Origin: JAZRZI01 sp045601325
Lineage (GTDB): Bacteria; Bacillota_I; Bacilli_A; RFN20; CAG-826
Reading direction: 5' to 3'
Assembly (NCBI GenBank): GCA_045601325.1
Contig: JAZRZI010000033.1
Span: 1-42,170 of the forward strand
DNA: 42,170 bases
Shown: one piece after another, positions 16,382-24,952 of the stretch
Layout of the letters: every line of letters starts with the position of its first letter
Position numbering within the stretch: position 1 is the first letter of the stretch
Position numbers and translations under genes: made by a program
The notes under the pieces: model-generated
Database searches by the model: none
What the model was told of the DNA's origin: nothing
What the model saw: only the letters and a program-made list of their open reading frames with translations

Positions 16382-18970
16382 ATGTTATTAGATGATGAAA
16401 AGAATGTCTCTGAAGAAGTAGTTGAAGAGACAGAAGCTACTCCTGAAGATGCTAGTGAACTTGAATCTGGCATCGTGGCTGGCTTAACAGATGTTGATAC
16501 AGTCAAACTTGTAAAAGAAAGCTTCTTGGATTACGCGATGAGTGTTATTGTTGCTCGTGCTATTCCAGATGTTAGAGATGGTTTAAAACCAGTTCATCGT
16601 AGAATTGTTTATGCAATGAGTGAAACAGGCAATACACCCGATAAACCATTTAAGAAATGTGCTCGTATCGTCGGTGACGTTATGGGAAAATATCACCCTC
16701 ACGGTGACTCCGCAATCTATGGCGCATTAGTTAGATTAGCTCAACCATTTGCAATGAGATATACACTTGTAGAAGGACACGGTAACTTTGGTTCTATCGA
16801 TGGCGACGAACCGGCCGCTTATCGTTATACTGAAGCTCGTATGGCCAAGATGGCTCTTGAAATGGTAAGAGACATCAACTGTGATGTTGTTGATTTCATG
16901 GATAACTACGATGGCGTTGACCAAGAACCTACAGTCTTACCTTCTAGATTCCCTAACTTATTAGTTAATGGCTCTTCTGGTATTGCTGTTGGTATGGCTA
17001 CAAACATGCCACCACACAACATTAACGAAGTTATTGATGGCGTTGTTGCTTTAGCACACAATCCAGACTTAGACACAGATGGTTTAATGGAGTTTGTTAA
17101 AGGTCCTGACTTCCCAACTGGCGCAATTATCTTAGGCCGTGGTGGTATTAAGGATGCATATGAAACAGGTACAGGTAGCATCGCTATCCGTTCTAAATGT
17201 CATATCGAAGATCGTGGTGAACACGGTGGACTTAAACGTATCGTTGTTGATGAAGTACCATATGGTGTTAACAAAGCTTTAATGATTGAAAACATGGCTA
17301 ACTTAGCTCGTGATAAAGTCATTGAAGGTATTACAGACATCCGTGATGAATCTAACAAAGACGGCATCCGTGTTGTTATCGACGTTAGAAAAGACATCAT
17401 CCCAGAAGTTTTATTAAACAACTTATACAAGCAAACACAATTACAATCTAGCTTTGGTATTATCAACCTTTGCTTGGTCAATGGTGCACCTAAAGTTTGT
17501 TCGTTAAAAACAATTCTTCAACAATACATCGATTTCCAAGTTGATGTTATTTCAAGAAGAACAAAATTCATGTTGGACAAAGATTCTGCTCGTGTCCACA
17601 TCGTTATTGGTTTAATCAAATGTCATGACAACATTGATGAAATTGTTGACATTATTAAAGCAAGCAAAACTCCTGAAGACGCAACAAAGACTTTAGAAGA
17701 TAAATTTGGTTTCTCTGATGAACAAGTCGGTGCTATTTTAGCAATGACATTACGCAGATTAACTGGTATTGAAACTGAAAAGTTAGAAGCAGAACAAGCT
17801 CAATTAGAAGCTAATATTGCTGAATACAATAGAATCTTATCTTCTAGAGAAAACATTATCGAAGTTATCGTTAAAGAGTTATTAGAAATCAAAGATAAGT
17901 TCGGCGATGAAAGAAGAACAGAAATTTCTAACGATGCCGCAACAATTGATGATGAATCCTTAATTCCTGAAGAAGATATCGTTATCACATTATCAAAAGG
18001 TGGTTATGTTAAGAGATTAACAGCAGACAGCTTTAAAGCTCAAAACCGCGGTGGTCGTGGAGTTAGAGGTACGTCCTTAAACGAAAACGACGTTGTTGAC
18101 CTCATGGTCTACACAAAAACACACACAGACCTCTTGTTCTTTACAACACTAGGTAAGGTTTATCGTATCCGTGGTTATGAGATTCCTGAATACCAAAAAC
18201 AAGGTAAAGGCATCCCTGTTATTAACTTAATTAATATTGAAAAAGGCGAGAGTGTTAAAGCTATTATCGCTGTTGATGAATACAAAGACGACAGATATTT
18301 GATGTTCTTTACCGAACAAGGTTTAATTAAGAAAACACCTATTAAAGAATACGAATCCATCCGTCAAAATGGTAAAATCGCTATTGGCATGAGAGAAGAC
18401 GATATGCTTCTTGATGTCAAAGAAATCGAAGAAAACACATATGTCGGCATTGCTGCATCCAATGGTAAGATGGTCAACTTCCCAGCTGACGAAACAAGAC
18501 CTATGGGCAGAAGCGCAACCGGTGTTAAGGGCATTGAATTATACCCAGGCGAAAAGGTTGTTGGTTGTACAACAGCCATGGAAGGACACAACATTTTGGT
18601 TATTACTGACAAAGGCTTTGGTAAAATTACCGATTCCGATGAATATCGTAAGACAAAACGTGGTGCAAAAGGTGTCTCTGCATTAAAAGTTACCGATAAA
18701 ATTGGTAAACTTGTCGCTGTAAGAGCGGTCGAAGGCAACGAAGACTTAATGTGTATCACAAACGCAGGTATTGTTATTCGTACACACCTTGAACAAGTTC
18801 GTATGATTGGCCGGAACACACAAGGTGTCAAAATTATGAACCTTGAAGGCAAACAAAAAGTATCTTCTATCGCTATTGTTCCGTTTGAAGAAGATGTTCC
18901 GGAAGACGAACTAGCAGAAGGTGAAGAAGTTGAAGGCGAAACACCCGAAACAAACGAAGTAGAAGAATAG
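16382..18970 (+). CDS. gyrA: DNA gyrase subunit A
   Basis: The DNA cleavage and religation subunit. There are 862 residues. The 5Y-CAP region holds VRDGLKPVHRRIVYAM and the catalytic Tyr149 in YRYTEARMAKM. QNRGGRGVRG is the GyrA-box that marks gyrase rather than topoisomerase IV. The C-terminal beta-pinwheel ends in a strongly acidic tail. In the quinolone-determining region, HPHGDSAIYGALVR, the Ser83 equivalent (Ser110) is kept but the Asp87 equivalent is Gly114. AGGAGG precedes the ATG. The next gene starts 2 bp after the stop. Confidence 0.98.
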   Translation: MLLDDEKNVSEEVVEETEATPEDASELESGIVAGLTDVDTVKLVKESFLDYAMSVIVARAIPDVRDGLKPVHRRIVYAMSETGNTPDKPFKKCARIVGDVMGKYHPHGDSAIYGALVRLAQPFAMRYTLVEGHGNFGSIDGDEPAAYRYTEARMAKMALEMVRDINCDVVDFMDNYDGVDQEPTVLPSRFPNLLVNGSSGIAVGMATNMPPHNINEVIDGVVALAHNPDLDTDGLMEFVKGPDFPTGAIILGRGGIKDAYETGTGSIAIRSKCHIEDRGEHGGLKRIVVDEVPYGVNKALMIENMANLARDKVIEGITDIRDESNKDGIRVVIDVRKDIIPEVLLNNLYKQTQLQSSFGIINLCLVNGAPKVCSLKTILQQYIDFQVDVISRRTKFMLDKDSARVHIVIGLIKCHDNIDEIVDIIKASKTPEDATKTLEDKFGFSDEQVGAILAMTLRRLTGIETEKLEAEQAQLEANIAEYNRILSSRENIIEVIVKELLEIKDKFGDERRTEISNDAATIDDESLIPEEDIVITLSKGGYVKRLTADSFKAQNRGGRGVRGTSLNENDVVDLMVYTKTHTDLLFFTTLGKVYRIRGYEIPEYQKQGKGIPVINLINIEKGESVKAIIAVDEYKDDRYLMFFTEQGLIKKTPIKEYESIRQNGKIAIGMREDDMLLDVKEIEENTYVGIAASNGKMVNFPADETRPMGRSATGVKGIELYPGEKVVGCTTAMEGHNILVITDKGFGKITDSDEYRKTKRGAKGVSALKVTDKIGKLVAVRAVEGNEDLMCITNAGIVIRTHLEQVRMIGRNTQGVKIMNLEGKQKVSSIAIVPFEEDVPEDELAEGEEVEGETPETNEVEE

Positions 18971-18972
18971 GC

Positions 18973-20010
18973 ATGAAAATTTTAGTATCGTTTCAACCAC
19001 AAAATAGATTTGATAATTTTGAAGGCGCCAGAATGAGGAAAACCATCAAAGGCGCCCTCGAGATCAACGATATCCCATATACAACCAATTTATTGGATAC
19101 ATATGATATCGCTCACTTTATGTGTGCGGAAGACGATCTAAAACTATTAGAAGTTGAGTCAAAAAACATCCCTATTGTTATTTCCGCGTTGTATTCCGAA
19201 AAAGATAGAACAGCATTCTACTTACAACACAAGAATACAAAAAAGGAAGAAATTGAGACTTTAAGAACCCGAGCGATTAAAGTATTAAACCGCGCTGATT
19301 TAGTCCTTGTGCCATGTGAAAGTGCTAAAAAACTCCTAGTTGATTCTGGCGTCACATCTCCTATCGAGACCTTGATGCCGGGTGTTAATTTTGCGAGGTT
19401 TAACTTTGTAAGAGACGACGAAAAAGAAATATTTTATCGTTATCACAAAGAAGAAAAAGGAAAGAAACTTTTGGTTTCGATTGGCGAACTTGGTTATATC
19501 GAAGGATTAAAAACATTTGTTGAAATCGCTAAAAAGAACCCAGATGTTAAGTGCTGGTTTTTTGGAATAGCGGGTAGATATCCAAAACATAATTTAAAAG
19601 TTAAAAAGATAATACGCTTCGCTCCAAGAAACGCACACTTTGCAACTTGTGCGCCTGATGATGTTTATAGAAGCGCTTTGATGAACGCTGATGTAATGGT
19701 CATTAATAGCACAACTAAATTCGGTGTCATTACATTAATGGACGCTATTGCAGCTAAATGCCAAATCGTTGTTAATAAAGCCGCTTTGTTTGACGGATTC
19801 TTAACTAACAAAGTTAATGCTTATGTTGGTGACAACAACCAAGATATTGTTAAATTAACCAGTGATTATTTAAAAGGTAAAATTAAACCTACAATAGACC
19901 AAGCGTTTTTAGATATATCATCTAATACACTTCAAAATTACGGACTCAAACTAATAGACCTATACAAAAAAGAAATAAAAAACAAAAAAGGAGAAAAACA
20001 CAATGATTGA
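18973..20010 (+). CDS. GT4-like glycosyltransferase, atypical active site
   Basis: A 345-residue protein with the two-domain layout of GT-B enzymes. It resembles the CpoA-like enzyme at 34908-35930: both share the DTYDIAH motif near residue 43, the ADLVLVPCESAKKLL helix of the first domain and the WFFG strand of the second. The retaining GT4 EX7E motif is not recognisable. The paralogue has EETEGIVVLEA, but here the aligned segment (about 247-258) reads TKFGVITLMDA, with one more residue and no pair of glutamates. It may use another active-site arrangement or be a non-catalytic partner. It is wedged between gyrA and serS, overlapping serS by 8 bp, so it shares their transcript. The substrate is unknown; a glycolipid role is inference from the paralogue. 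Confidence 0.72.
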   Translation: MKILVSFQPQNRFDNFEGARMRKTIKGALEINDIPYTTNLLDTYDIAHFMCAEDDLKLLEVESKNIPIVISALYSEKDRTAFYLQHKNTKKEEIETLRTRAIKVLNRADLVLVPCESAKKLLVDSGVTSPIETLMPGVNFARFNFVRDDEKEIFYRYHKEEKGKKLLVSIGELGYIEGLKTFVEIAKKNPDVKCWFFGIAGRYPKHNLKVKKIIRFAPRNAHFATCAPDDVYRSALMNADVMVINSTTKFGVITLMDAIAAKCQIVVNKAALFDGFLTNKVNAYVGDNNQDIVKLTSDYLKGKIKPTIDQAFLDISSNTLQNYGLKLIDLYKKEIKNKKGEKHND

Positions 20011-21286
20011 TATTAATCTTATTCGTGAAAATCCAGAAAAAGTTAAAGAATTATTACACAGAAAATTGTGGGACACAGATTTCACAGAACTTCTATTATG
20101 GGACAGAGAAAAACGTGACCTAATTCAAATCGTCGAGGGCAACAAAGCTGAGATGAATAAATTATCCGCATCTGTCCCTGCCGCTAAAAAAGCAGGCGAA
20201 GATGTCAGCAAAATCTTTGCAAAAGTGAAAGAAATTGCTGCAAATAATGCCGCATTAGACGCAAAAGAAAAAGAATTAGAACAAAAGATTTTTGATTTTG
20301 TAAGCGCGCTACCAAACATCCCTGATGAGGATTTGCTTGGTGGTGGAAAAGAAAGCAACAAAGTCATTAGGGTGGTTAATGAAAAACCTCATTTTGACTT
20401 CAAACCAAAAGACCACGTTGAATTATCTGAATCTCTTGGTTTGGTTGATTATGAAAGGGGCGCAAAGATTGCTGGACGCGGTGCGTGGGTCTACACAAAC
20501 TTAGGCGCTCAACTTGAATGGGCTTTGGTTAACTTCTTTATTTTTGAACATTTAAAAGACGGATATACATTTATCCTACCTCCACACTTATTAAACGAAC
20601 AATCTGGTTTTGTTGCAGGACAATTCCCTAAATTCAGAGAAGATGTGTTTTGGCTTGGTGGAATTGAACCACAAAGATTCCTTCTTCCAACCGCAGAAAC
20701 AGCATTAGTCAACCTTCACAGAAACGAAATTCTTAAAGAAGATGAATTGCCAAAGAAATACTTTGCTTACACACCTTGCTATCGTAGAGAAGCAGGTTCT
20801 TATAGAAGCGAAGAAAGAGGCATGATTCGTGGCTACCAATTCAATAAAGTTGAAATGGTTCAATACACAAGAGCAGATCAAAGCGACGCTGCGTTTGAAG
20901 AATTAGTAGGAAAAGCGGAATCTCTTGTTAAGAAACTGGGCTTACATTACCAAGTGTCTAAACTAGCTGCTGGTGACATTTCTCACTCAATGGCTAGAAC
21001 ATATGATATCGAAGTTTACATCCCTTCAATTGATATTTACAAAGAAGTTTCTTCTGCATCTAATGGTAGAGATTATCAAGCAAGAAGAGGCATGGTGCGT
21101 TATAAAGATAGTCAAACAGGCAAAACTAAATACTGTCACACACTAAACGCTTCTGGTTTAGCTACATCTCGTATCTTCCCTGCAATCTTGGAGCAATTCC
21201 AACAAGCAGACGGATCCGTTTTGGTTCCTGAGGTTCTCCAACCATTTATGGGTGGCATCAAGGTTTTAAAACCAATCAAAAAATGA
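20003..21286 (+). CDS. serS: seryl-tRNA synthetase
   Basis: Charges tRNA-Ser, and tRNA-Sec where present. There are 427 residues. The N-terminal long coiled-coil arm (about 30-100) binds the tRNA variable loop. The class II core has motif 2 in CYRREAGSYRSEERGMIRGY and motif 3 in LNASGLATSRIFPAILEQ. The usual HQFDKVE after motif 2 is YQFNKVE here. A GGAG ribosome binding site lies 9 nt before the ATG. The stop is TGA, which shows that UGA is a stop codon here. Confidence 0.97.
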   Translation: MIDINLIRENPEKVKELLHRKLWDTDFTELLLWDREKRDLIQIVEGNKAEMNKLSASVPAAKKAGEDVSKIFAKVKEIAANNAALDAKEKELEQKIFDFVSALPNIPDEDLLGGGKESNKVIRVVNEKPHFDFKPKDHVELSESLGLVDYERGAKIAGRGAWVYTNLGAQLEWALVNFFIFEHLKDGYTFILPPHLLNEQSGFVAGQFPKFREDVFWLGGIEPQRFLLPTAETALVNLHRNEILKEDELPKKYFAYTPCYRREAGSYRSEERGMIRGYQFNKVEMVQYTRADQSDAAFEELVGKAESLVKKLGLHYQVSKLAAGDISHSMARTYDIEVYIPSIDIYKEVSSASNGRDYQARRGMVRYKDSQTGKTKYCHTLNASGLATSRIFPAILEQFQQADGSVLVPEVLQPFMGGIKVLKPIKK

Positions 21287-21297
21287 GGTAATGTACA

Positions 21298-22215
21298 ATG
21301 AAATTTAACAAAACTATTTTACTATTAGCCTCAACGGTCTTATTAGCGTGTAACTCTAATCCTGGCGTTGTAGAACCAATCGTTGAATGGCAAGAAAGCA
21401 CAAAAGAATCTTTTTGCGAAAGTTTTGATGCTGAAACCTCCGCTTTCTTAGATTCAGCTACAACACTTCATAAATCATATGATTATTCGTTTGTTAGTGA
21501 AGAAAAAATTGGTGGCAAACTTATTTCAAAAAACACAACAACCGTTAAATTTGATGTTAACGCACCAAAAGGAATGCTCCACGTTTCCATAAATGTTGAC
21601 GGTATGACCTCCGAAGAAGGAGAAAATCCAGAAAACTTTGTTGCTAACACCGACGAATACTATGGATATTATGAAGGCGTTGGCTTTATCCAAGCCTCAA
21701 TTGATAATATTTCAAAAGAAAAAAAATACGGGGTTCTTATAACTGAAGAAAAAATCGATGAAATTGCTGAAATAGAAAAACTAACAAGAGAAGAGCTTAT
21801 TAGTTATGCGGTGACAGAGTCGTTAGGCTTTGTATCAGCGTATTATTTGGTTGACGGAAACACATACGACTATCGTCGCTATGATGAAGAGTCTTATTGG
21901 GAATATGAACCAGGCAGTGGAACTTTTGATTTAAAATTTAAAACCGGCGAACTTGGTGACTATTTCTTTACATGTGTTGTGTCTGGTAACGTTCAATACG
22001 GTTATAGCTCAGCGGTTGAAACAAAAACTGTAACTTCTGATGTTCGTGGCTATTCACTTTGGTCTCTTATAGACGAAACCTTTACAAAAGGCACATATAA
22101 CGACGGTGTTGTAACAGCCGAATACTTGTATACCGACAAAGCTGAAACAAAACCCGTTGGAACAAGAAAGTTTAGTCTCCCATCTCTTAAAAACTTCACA
22201 AAAGAAGCAAAGTAA
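21298..22215 (+). CDS. hypothetical lipoprotein
   Basis: I do not recognise this 305-residue protein. It begins with a lipoprotein signal peptide, MKFNKTILLLASTVLLACNS, with lipobox LLAC and a lipid-carrying Cys18, so it should be anchored on the outer face of the membrane. The rest is hydrophilic and acidic, rich in beta-prone Tyr, Thr and Val stretches such as FTCVVSGNVQYGYSS, with no enzyme motif visible. It starts 11 bp after serS without a terminator, so it may ride on the gyrase-serS transcript. It heads a run of three further cell-surface or membrane genes. Confidence 0.75.
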   Translation: MKFNKTILLLASTVLLACNSNPGVVEPIVEWQESTKESFCESFDAETSAFLDSATTLHKSYDYSFVSEEKIGGKLISKNTTTVKFDVNAPKGMLHVSINVDGMTSEEGENPENFVANTDEYYGYYEGVGFIQASIDNISKEKKYGVLITEEKIDEIAEIEKLTREELISYAVTESLGFVSAYYLVDGNTYDYRRYDEESYWEYEPGSGTFDLKFKTGELGDYFFTCVVSGNVQYGYSSAVETKTVTSDVRGYSLWSLIDETFTKGTYNDGVVTAEYLYTDKAETKPVGTRKFSLPSLKNFTKEAK

Positions 22216-22268
22216 AAAATCATTAATTGATTGTTCTTAGAAACGGACAACCTTTTTGTTTGCCTTAA

Positions 22269-22277
22269 TGGTATTAT
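22269..22277 (+). promoter_or_regulatory. candidate promoter for the membrane XRE gene
   Basis: TG-G-TATTAT at 22269-22277 is an extended -10 match. The predicted transcript start (about 22284) lies only some 10 nt before the ATG at 22294, so the leader would be very short and has no Shine-Dalgarno sequence. Confidence 0.45.
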
Positions 22278-22293
22278 AAATACAAGAAAACCT

Positions 22294-23250
22294 ATGAAAA
22301 ACAAACGAAACAAAATCATCGTTGTATCCCTGTTGTCTTTGGTTGCTGTTACATCGCTTTTACCTATTTTGTTCTATAGCAAGGATGTCGGCAAAGATTT
22401 GCCGCCTTCGATTTACCAAACAAATATGATTGGGCTGGTTATAAAAGGTATAATCAACGGAGATGTTTTTTTCAAAGTTGCTTCTTGCGTTTGTTGTTTT
22501 TTGTTTTATTCTGTCTTAATTTTGTCAATGGTCTTAATAGCACTAAACAAAGCAACCGCGTGTAAAATATTAATTCCTTTGTCGGCTGTATTTTGTGCCC
22601 ATATAGTTGCTGTCTTTTGGAATCACAACGAAATATATTTTTCTGTTTCGGTGGTTGCTTTTGCGCTTGCTTTTATATTAGTTCTTTTGTTTGAAAGACA
22701 AGAAAAACCACCGTTTTCAATCAAGTTAAAAAAATTAAGAAAGAGCCTAAACATGTCTCAACAAGAATTGGCCAACCAAACATATATTTCAAGAAGCATG
22801 ATTGCTAAATTTGAAACCAACGCAGCCCTCCCATCTTTAGAAGACCTACAAGCCCTTTCTAGTTTTTTTGGTGTTGAAACCACACGTTTGCTTGATGTCC
22901 CAAAAGGCGTTGAGGTGCCGTATAAATATTTCAATATATTCATTACTGTTCACAATGTGTTCTTTATAATAAGCACAGTCTTAAGCTTGGCTTTTGTTTT
23001 TGTTGCGGTTGTCCCGGTTTTTGGGGGCCGCAACTTGATAGATGGATCTATCGCTAATAGCTCTGTGGTTGTACAAATAAGCACAGTGGTTTGTTCGTTA
23101 GTTTTGGTTTTTGGCTTCGTTTGGAAATTTTATTTCAAATCAATAAAAAGCAAAACCATTATGTCTATTTATTTGGATGTTGGTTTTGTTTTGAATGTTA
23201 TTCTGATTACTTTTTCTTTAGTTGTTGGCCTTGGTGGCCTTTCGATGTAA
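22294..23250 (+). CDS. membrane protein with an internal XRE-family DNA-binding domain
   Basis: A 318-residue protein of unusual design. Four predicted membrane helices (about 8-28, 61-83, 92-109, 114-133) are followed by a Cro/C1-type helix-turn-helix (about 142-200). This includes KLRKSLNMSQQELANQTYIS and FETNAALPSLEDLQALSSFF. Three more helices follow (about 212-243, 257-281, 290-314). With the basic N-terminus inside, four helices leave the DNA-binding domain in the cytoplasm, consistent with a membrane-tethered regulator. The ATG at 22294 is preferred over upstream TTG because it follows the -10 box and starts a positively charged MKNKRNK. The usual XRE-membrane proteins have the DNA-binding domain at the N-terminus. 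The target and signal are unknown; neighbouring envelope genes are candidates. Confidence 0.8.
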   Translation: MKNKRNKIIVVSLLSLVAVTSLLPILFYSKDVGKDLPPSIYQTNMIGLVIKGIINGDVFFKVASCVCCFLFYSVLILSMVLIALNKATACKILIPLSAVFCAHIVAVFWNHNEIYFSVSVVAFALAFILVLLFERQEKPPFSIKLKKLRKSLNMSQQELANQTYISRSMIAKFETNAALPSLEDLQALSSFFGVETTRLLDVPKGVEVPYKYFNIFITVHNVFFIISTVLSLAFVFVAVVPVFGGRNLIDGSIANSSVVVQISTVVCSLVLVFGFVWKFYFKSIKSKTIMSIYLDVGFVLNVILITFSLVVGLGGLSM

Positions 23251-23288
23251 ATTGCGAACAACAAACCCATAAATATATTTTTTTGATA

Positions 23289-23316
23289 GATGTTCCGTAA
23301 AAAGAACATCGTTTTT
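23289..23316 (+). terminator. rho-independent terminator after the membrane XRE gene
   Basis: GATGTTC (23289-23295) pairs with GAACATC (23304-23310) across an 8-nt loop, followed by GTTTTT. Confidence 0.8.
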
Positions 23317-23359
23317 GTGTTGTTGTGAGTTATTGTTGTGGTAAAGAAAGGAGAAAAAA

Positions 23360-24451
23360 ATGAAAAAAAGAATATGTAAATCTTTATTAATGGTCGCCTC
23401 AGCCTTGGCTGCTTTTGGCGGAAGCAACACCATCGATTTAAACAAACATCAATCGCTAAAAGATATTATTAATCAAAATATATCTAGATTTAACAAAAAA
23501 AGCAGCAACGAGCTCAAAGAAGAAACCGAATTTTCCTCTGTTACTAGCGAACACGTCATTACAAACGCACACAACGAAACGATTGGCACGCTCTTGGTGT
23601 TCGATAATAACAACGGCTATATTTTTGTTGATGAAAACAATTATATTCGTGACTCAAATTTTGCTCACGGCCTATCTGATTGGGACCCCCATTATTATGG
23701 AGAAATAATTTTTGATGCCGCAGCTTATAGAAAGCAAAACGGCGAAATAATACACCGGGTAGATGAGGGGCCAGGAATAGGCGGCAGTGTTGAGGGCGCG
23801 TTCTATTGGCACGCGGACGAATCTTTTGTAACGTCCAAAACGAGAAACTTGCTGCATGACTGGGATTCGGAATATGCAACACCAACAAACAAAACAAACG
23901 CCGTGTTTGGCGGAAAAACCACATGGTCAACATATCAAGACGGAGCGCCAGATTGTGGTACATTAGCCATAGCAAATCTTCTTTGGACCTATAAATTGAA
24001 CGGTGTAATTGATTTAACAAGGGGAGCCGCTTCTTCTAGAATCCTTGCTGATGCCCTAAGGCCTTACGTTAACTATGACGAGGAAGATGGAATTTATGTT
24101 GATGATTTGCTAAATGCAGACAACTATTTTGTCGGAACTGGTTATTATTTTGATTATTGCGACGTAACCAACGGAATATCTGACACAATGGAAATTGCCC
24201 CGCTTATTGGGCTTTACAGAAAGGACAACCAAGGACACTTTGCTTTGGTGACAGGCAAAGGACAATCGCTTTATAAAAAAATATTAGGAATAAGCTTTTA
24301 TACAAGTTGGGATATTACAAACACTTGGTATAATTACAACACGAGCCAAACTTATTTTTCACACAAATATTGGGTTGATAATCAATACATAAGGTATGGT
24401 GTTGTATTAAGAAACAGCCAAGGCCACACGGTGCCGCTAGAGGTCAATTAA
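23360..24451 (+). CDS. secreted papain-like cysteine peptidase (C39/C10-like), putative
   Basis: A 363-residue exported protein. The N-terminus MKKRICKSLLMVASALAAFG is a Sec signal peptide without a lipobox. Residues 50-100 look like a propeptide. The catalytic core has Cys199 in QDGAPDCGTLAIANLLW and His293 in NQGHFALVTGKG, the Cys then Gly-His pattern of papain-fold peptidases such as C39 and C10. Trp- and Asn-rich segments follow (WDITNTWYN), from which the third catalytic residue may come. A strong GAAAGGAG site precedes the ATG at 23360, after the terminator at 23289-23316, so it has its own transcription unit. The next gene starts 2 bp after its stop. The substrate is unknown, and the peptidase assignment rests on the two motifs. 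Confidence 0.65.
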   Translation: MKKRICKSLLMVASALAAFGGSNTIDLNKHQSLKDIINQNISRFNKKSSNELKEETEFSSVTSEHVITNAHNETIGTLLVFDNNNGYIFVDENNYIRDSNFAHGLSDWDPHYYGEIIFDAAAYRKQNGEIIHRVDEGPGIGGSVEGAFYWHADESFVTSKTRNLLHDWDSEYATPTNKTNAVFGGKTTWSTYQDGAPDCGTLAIANLLWTYKLNGVIDLTRGAASSRILADALRPYVNYDEEDGIYVDDLLNADNYFVGTGYYFDYCDVTNGISDTMEIAPLIGLYRKDNQGHFALVTGKGQSLYKKILGISFYTSWDITNTWYNYNTSQTYFSHKYWVDNQYIRYGVVLRNSQGHTVPLEVN

Positions 24452-24453
24452 TA

Positions 24454-24834
24454 ATGGATAAAAAAATTCTCAATATAATCAATATTGTTTTGTCCGCGGC
24501 GTTAATGGTTGTCATAACATTACCTCTTTTTAAAGCCGGGGATCAAACCGTTTCTTTTCTTGACATGGGTTATCATAGTAAAAACAGCGGAGGACCAATT
24601 GATTTTGTTCTTTATTATTTCCCCTTTTTACTAATGCTTGGCAACTTGTTGCTGATTTTTCTAAAACACCACATTGCGTCCGTTATTGTGCTATTTGTTT
24701 GTGTGGTTGATTTGCTGGTGATTGGATTCTGGGACAACAACACCGCGGGGTTTTTAATTTTGACCCCTATATCAATCCTTATGATACTTTCGGTTTTAAT
24801 GATAATATTGAATAGAAAAATCAAAAATACTTAA
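24454..24834 (+). CDS. small four-helix membrane protein
   Basis: Not recognised. The 126 residues are dominated by four hydrophobic segments (about 7-26, 48-68, 71-90, 98-120) with short polar loops and a basic C-terminus, NRKIKNT. It is coupled to the cysteine peptidase gene by a 2-bp gap, with GAGG in the end of that gene as a likely ribosome binding site. It could anchor, export or protect against the peptidase, but nothing in the sequence proves it. Confidence 0.65.
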   Translation: MDKKILNIINIVLSAALMVVITLPLFKAGDQTVSFLDMGYHSKNSGGPIDFVLYYFPFLLMLGNLLLIFLKHHIASVIVLFVCVVDLLVIGFWDNNTAGFLILTPISILMILSVLMIILNRKIKNT

Positions 24835-24848
24835 TATTAATATTTTTG

Positions 24849-24857
24849 TGATATAAT
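24849..24857 (+). promoter_or_regulatory. extended -10 promoter of the SRP RNA gene
   Basis: TG-A-TATAAT at 24849-24857 is a perfect extended -10. It predicts a transcript start near 24863-24865, at the first paired base of the RNA. Confidence 0.75.
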
Positions 24858-24862
24858 AAACA

Positions 24863-24946
24863 CGCCATTGCGATGGGCAATAACGAACCAGGTCAGGACA
24901 GGAATGTAGCAGCCTTAAGTATACTGTTCATGTGCGATGGTTTTTT
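24863..24946 (+). ncRNA. ffs: signal recognition particle RNA, small bacterial type (4.5S)
   Basis: The universal SRP RNA apical region is plain: ACCAGGTCAGG followed by ACAGGAA and AGCAGCC, matching the Ffh-binding domain of 4.5S RNA. The 5' arm GCCATTGCGATG pairs with the 3' arm CATGTGCGATGGT to close the rod. The length of about 80 nt indicates the short form without an Alu domain, unlike the long Bacillus scRNA. The 3' end is a T6 run that terminates transcription. It neighbours tadA, as in Bacillus subtilis. The ends are accurate to a few bases. Confidence 0.93.
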
Positions 24947-24952
24947 ACAAAG

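Noticed and set aside
18364..18852. 162-codon open frame opposite the 3' part of gyrA
   Set aside because: It lies fully inside the conserved gyrA coding sequence and has no start signal or recognisable domain.
123..21286. Alternative genetic code (TGA as Trp), as in many Mollicutes
   Set aside because: serS and psuG terminate at TGA, and core genes use TGG for Trp without internal TGA. The single TGA in the dead transposase is better explained by mutation or origin elsewhere.
23559..24020. Long open frame on the minus strand opposite the cysteine peptidase gene
   Set aside because: It has Arg/His/Leu-rich composition with no motif and no ribosome binding site. It mirrors the coding strand and is a shadow.
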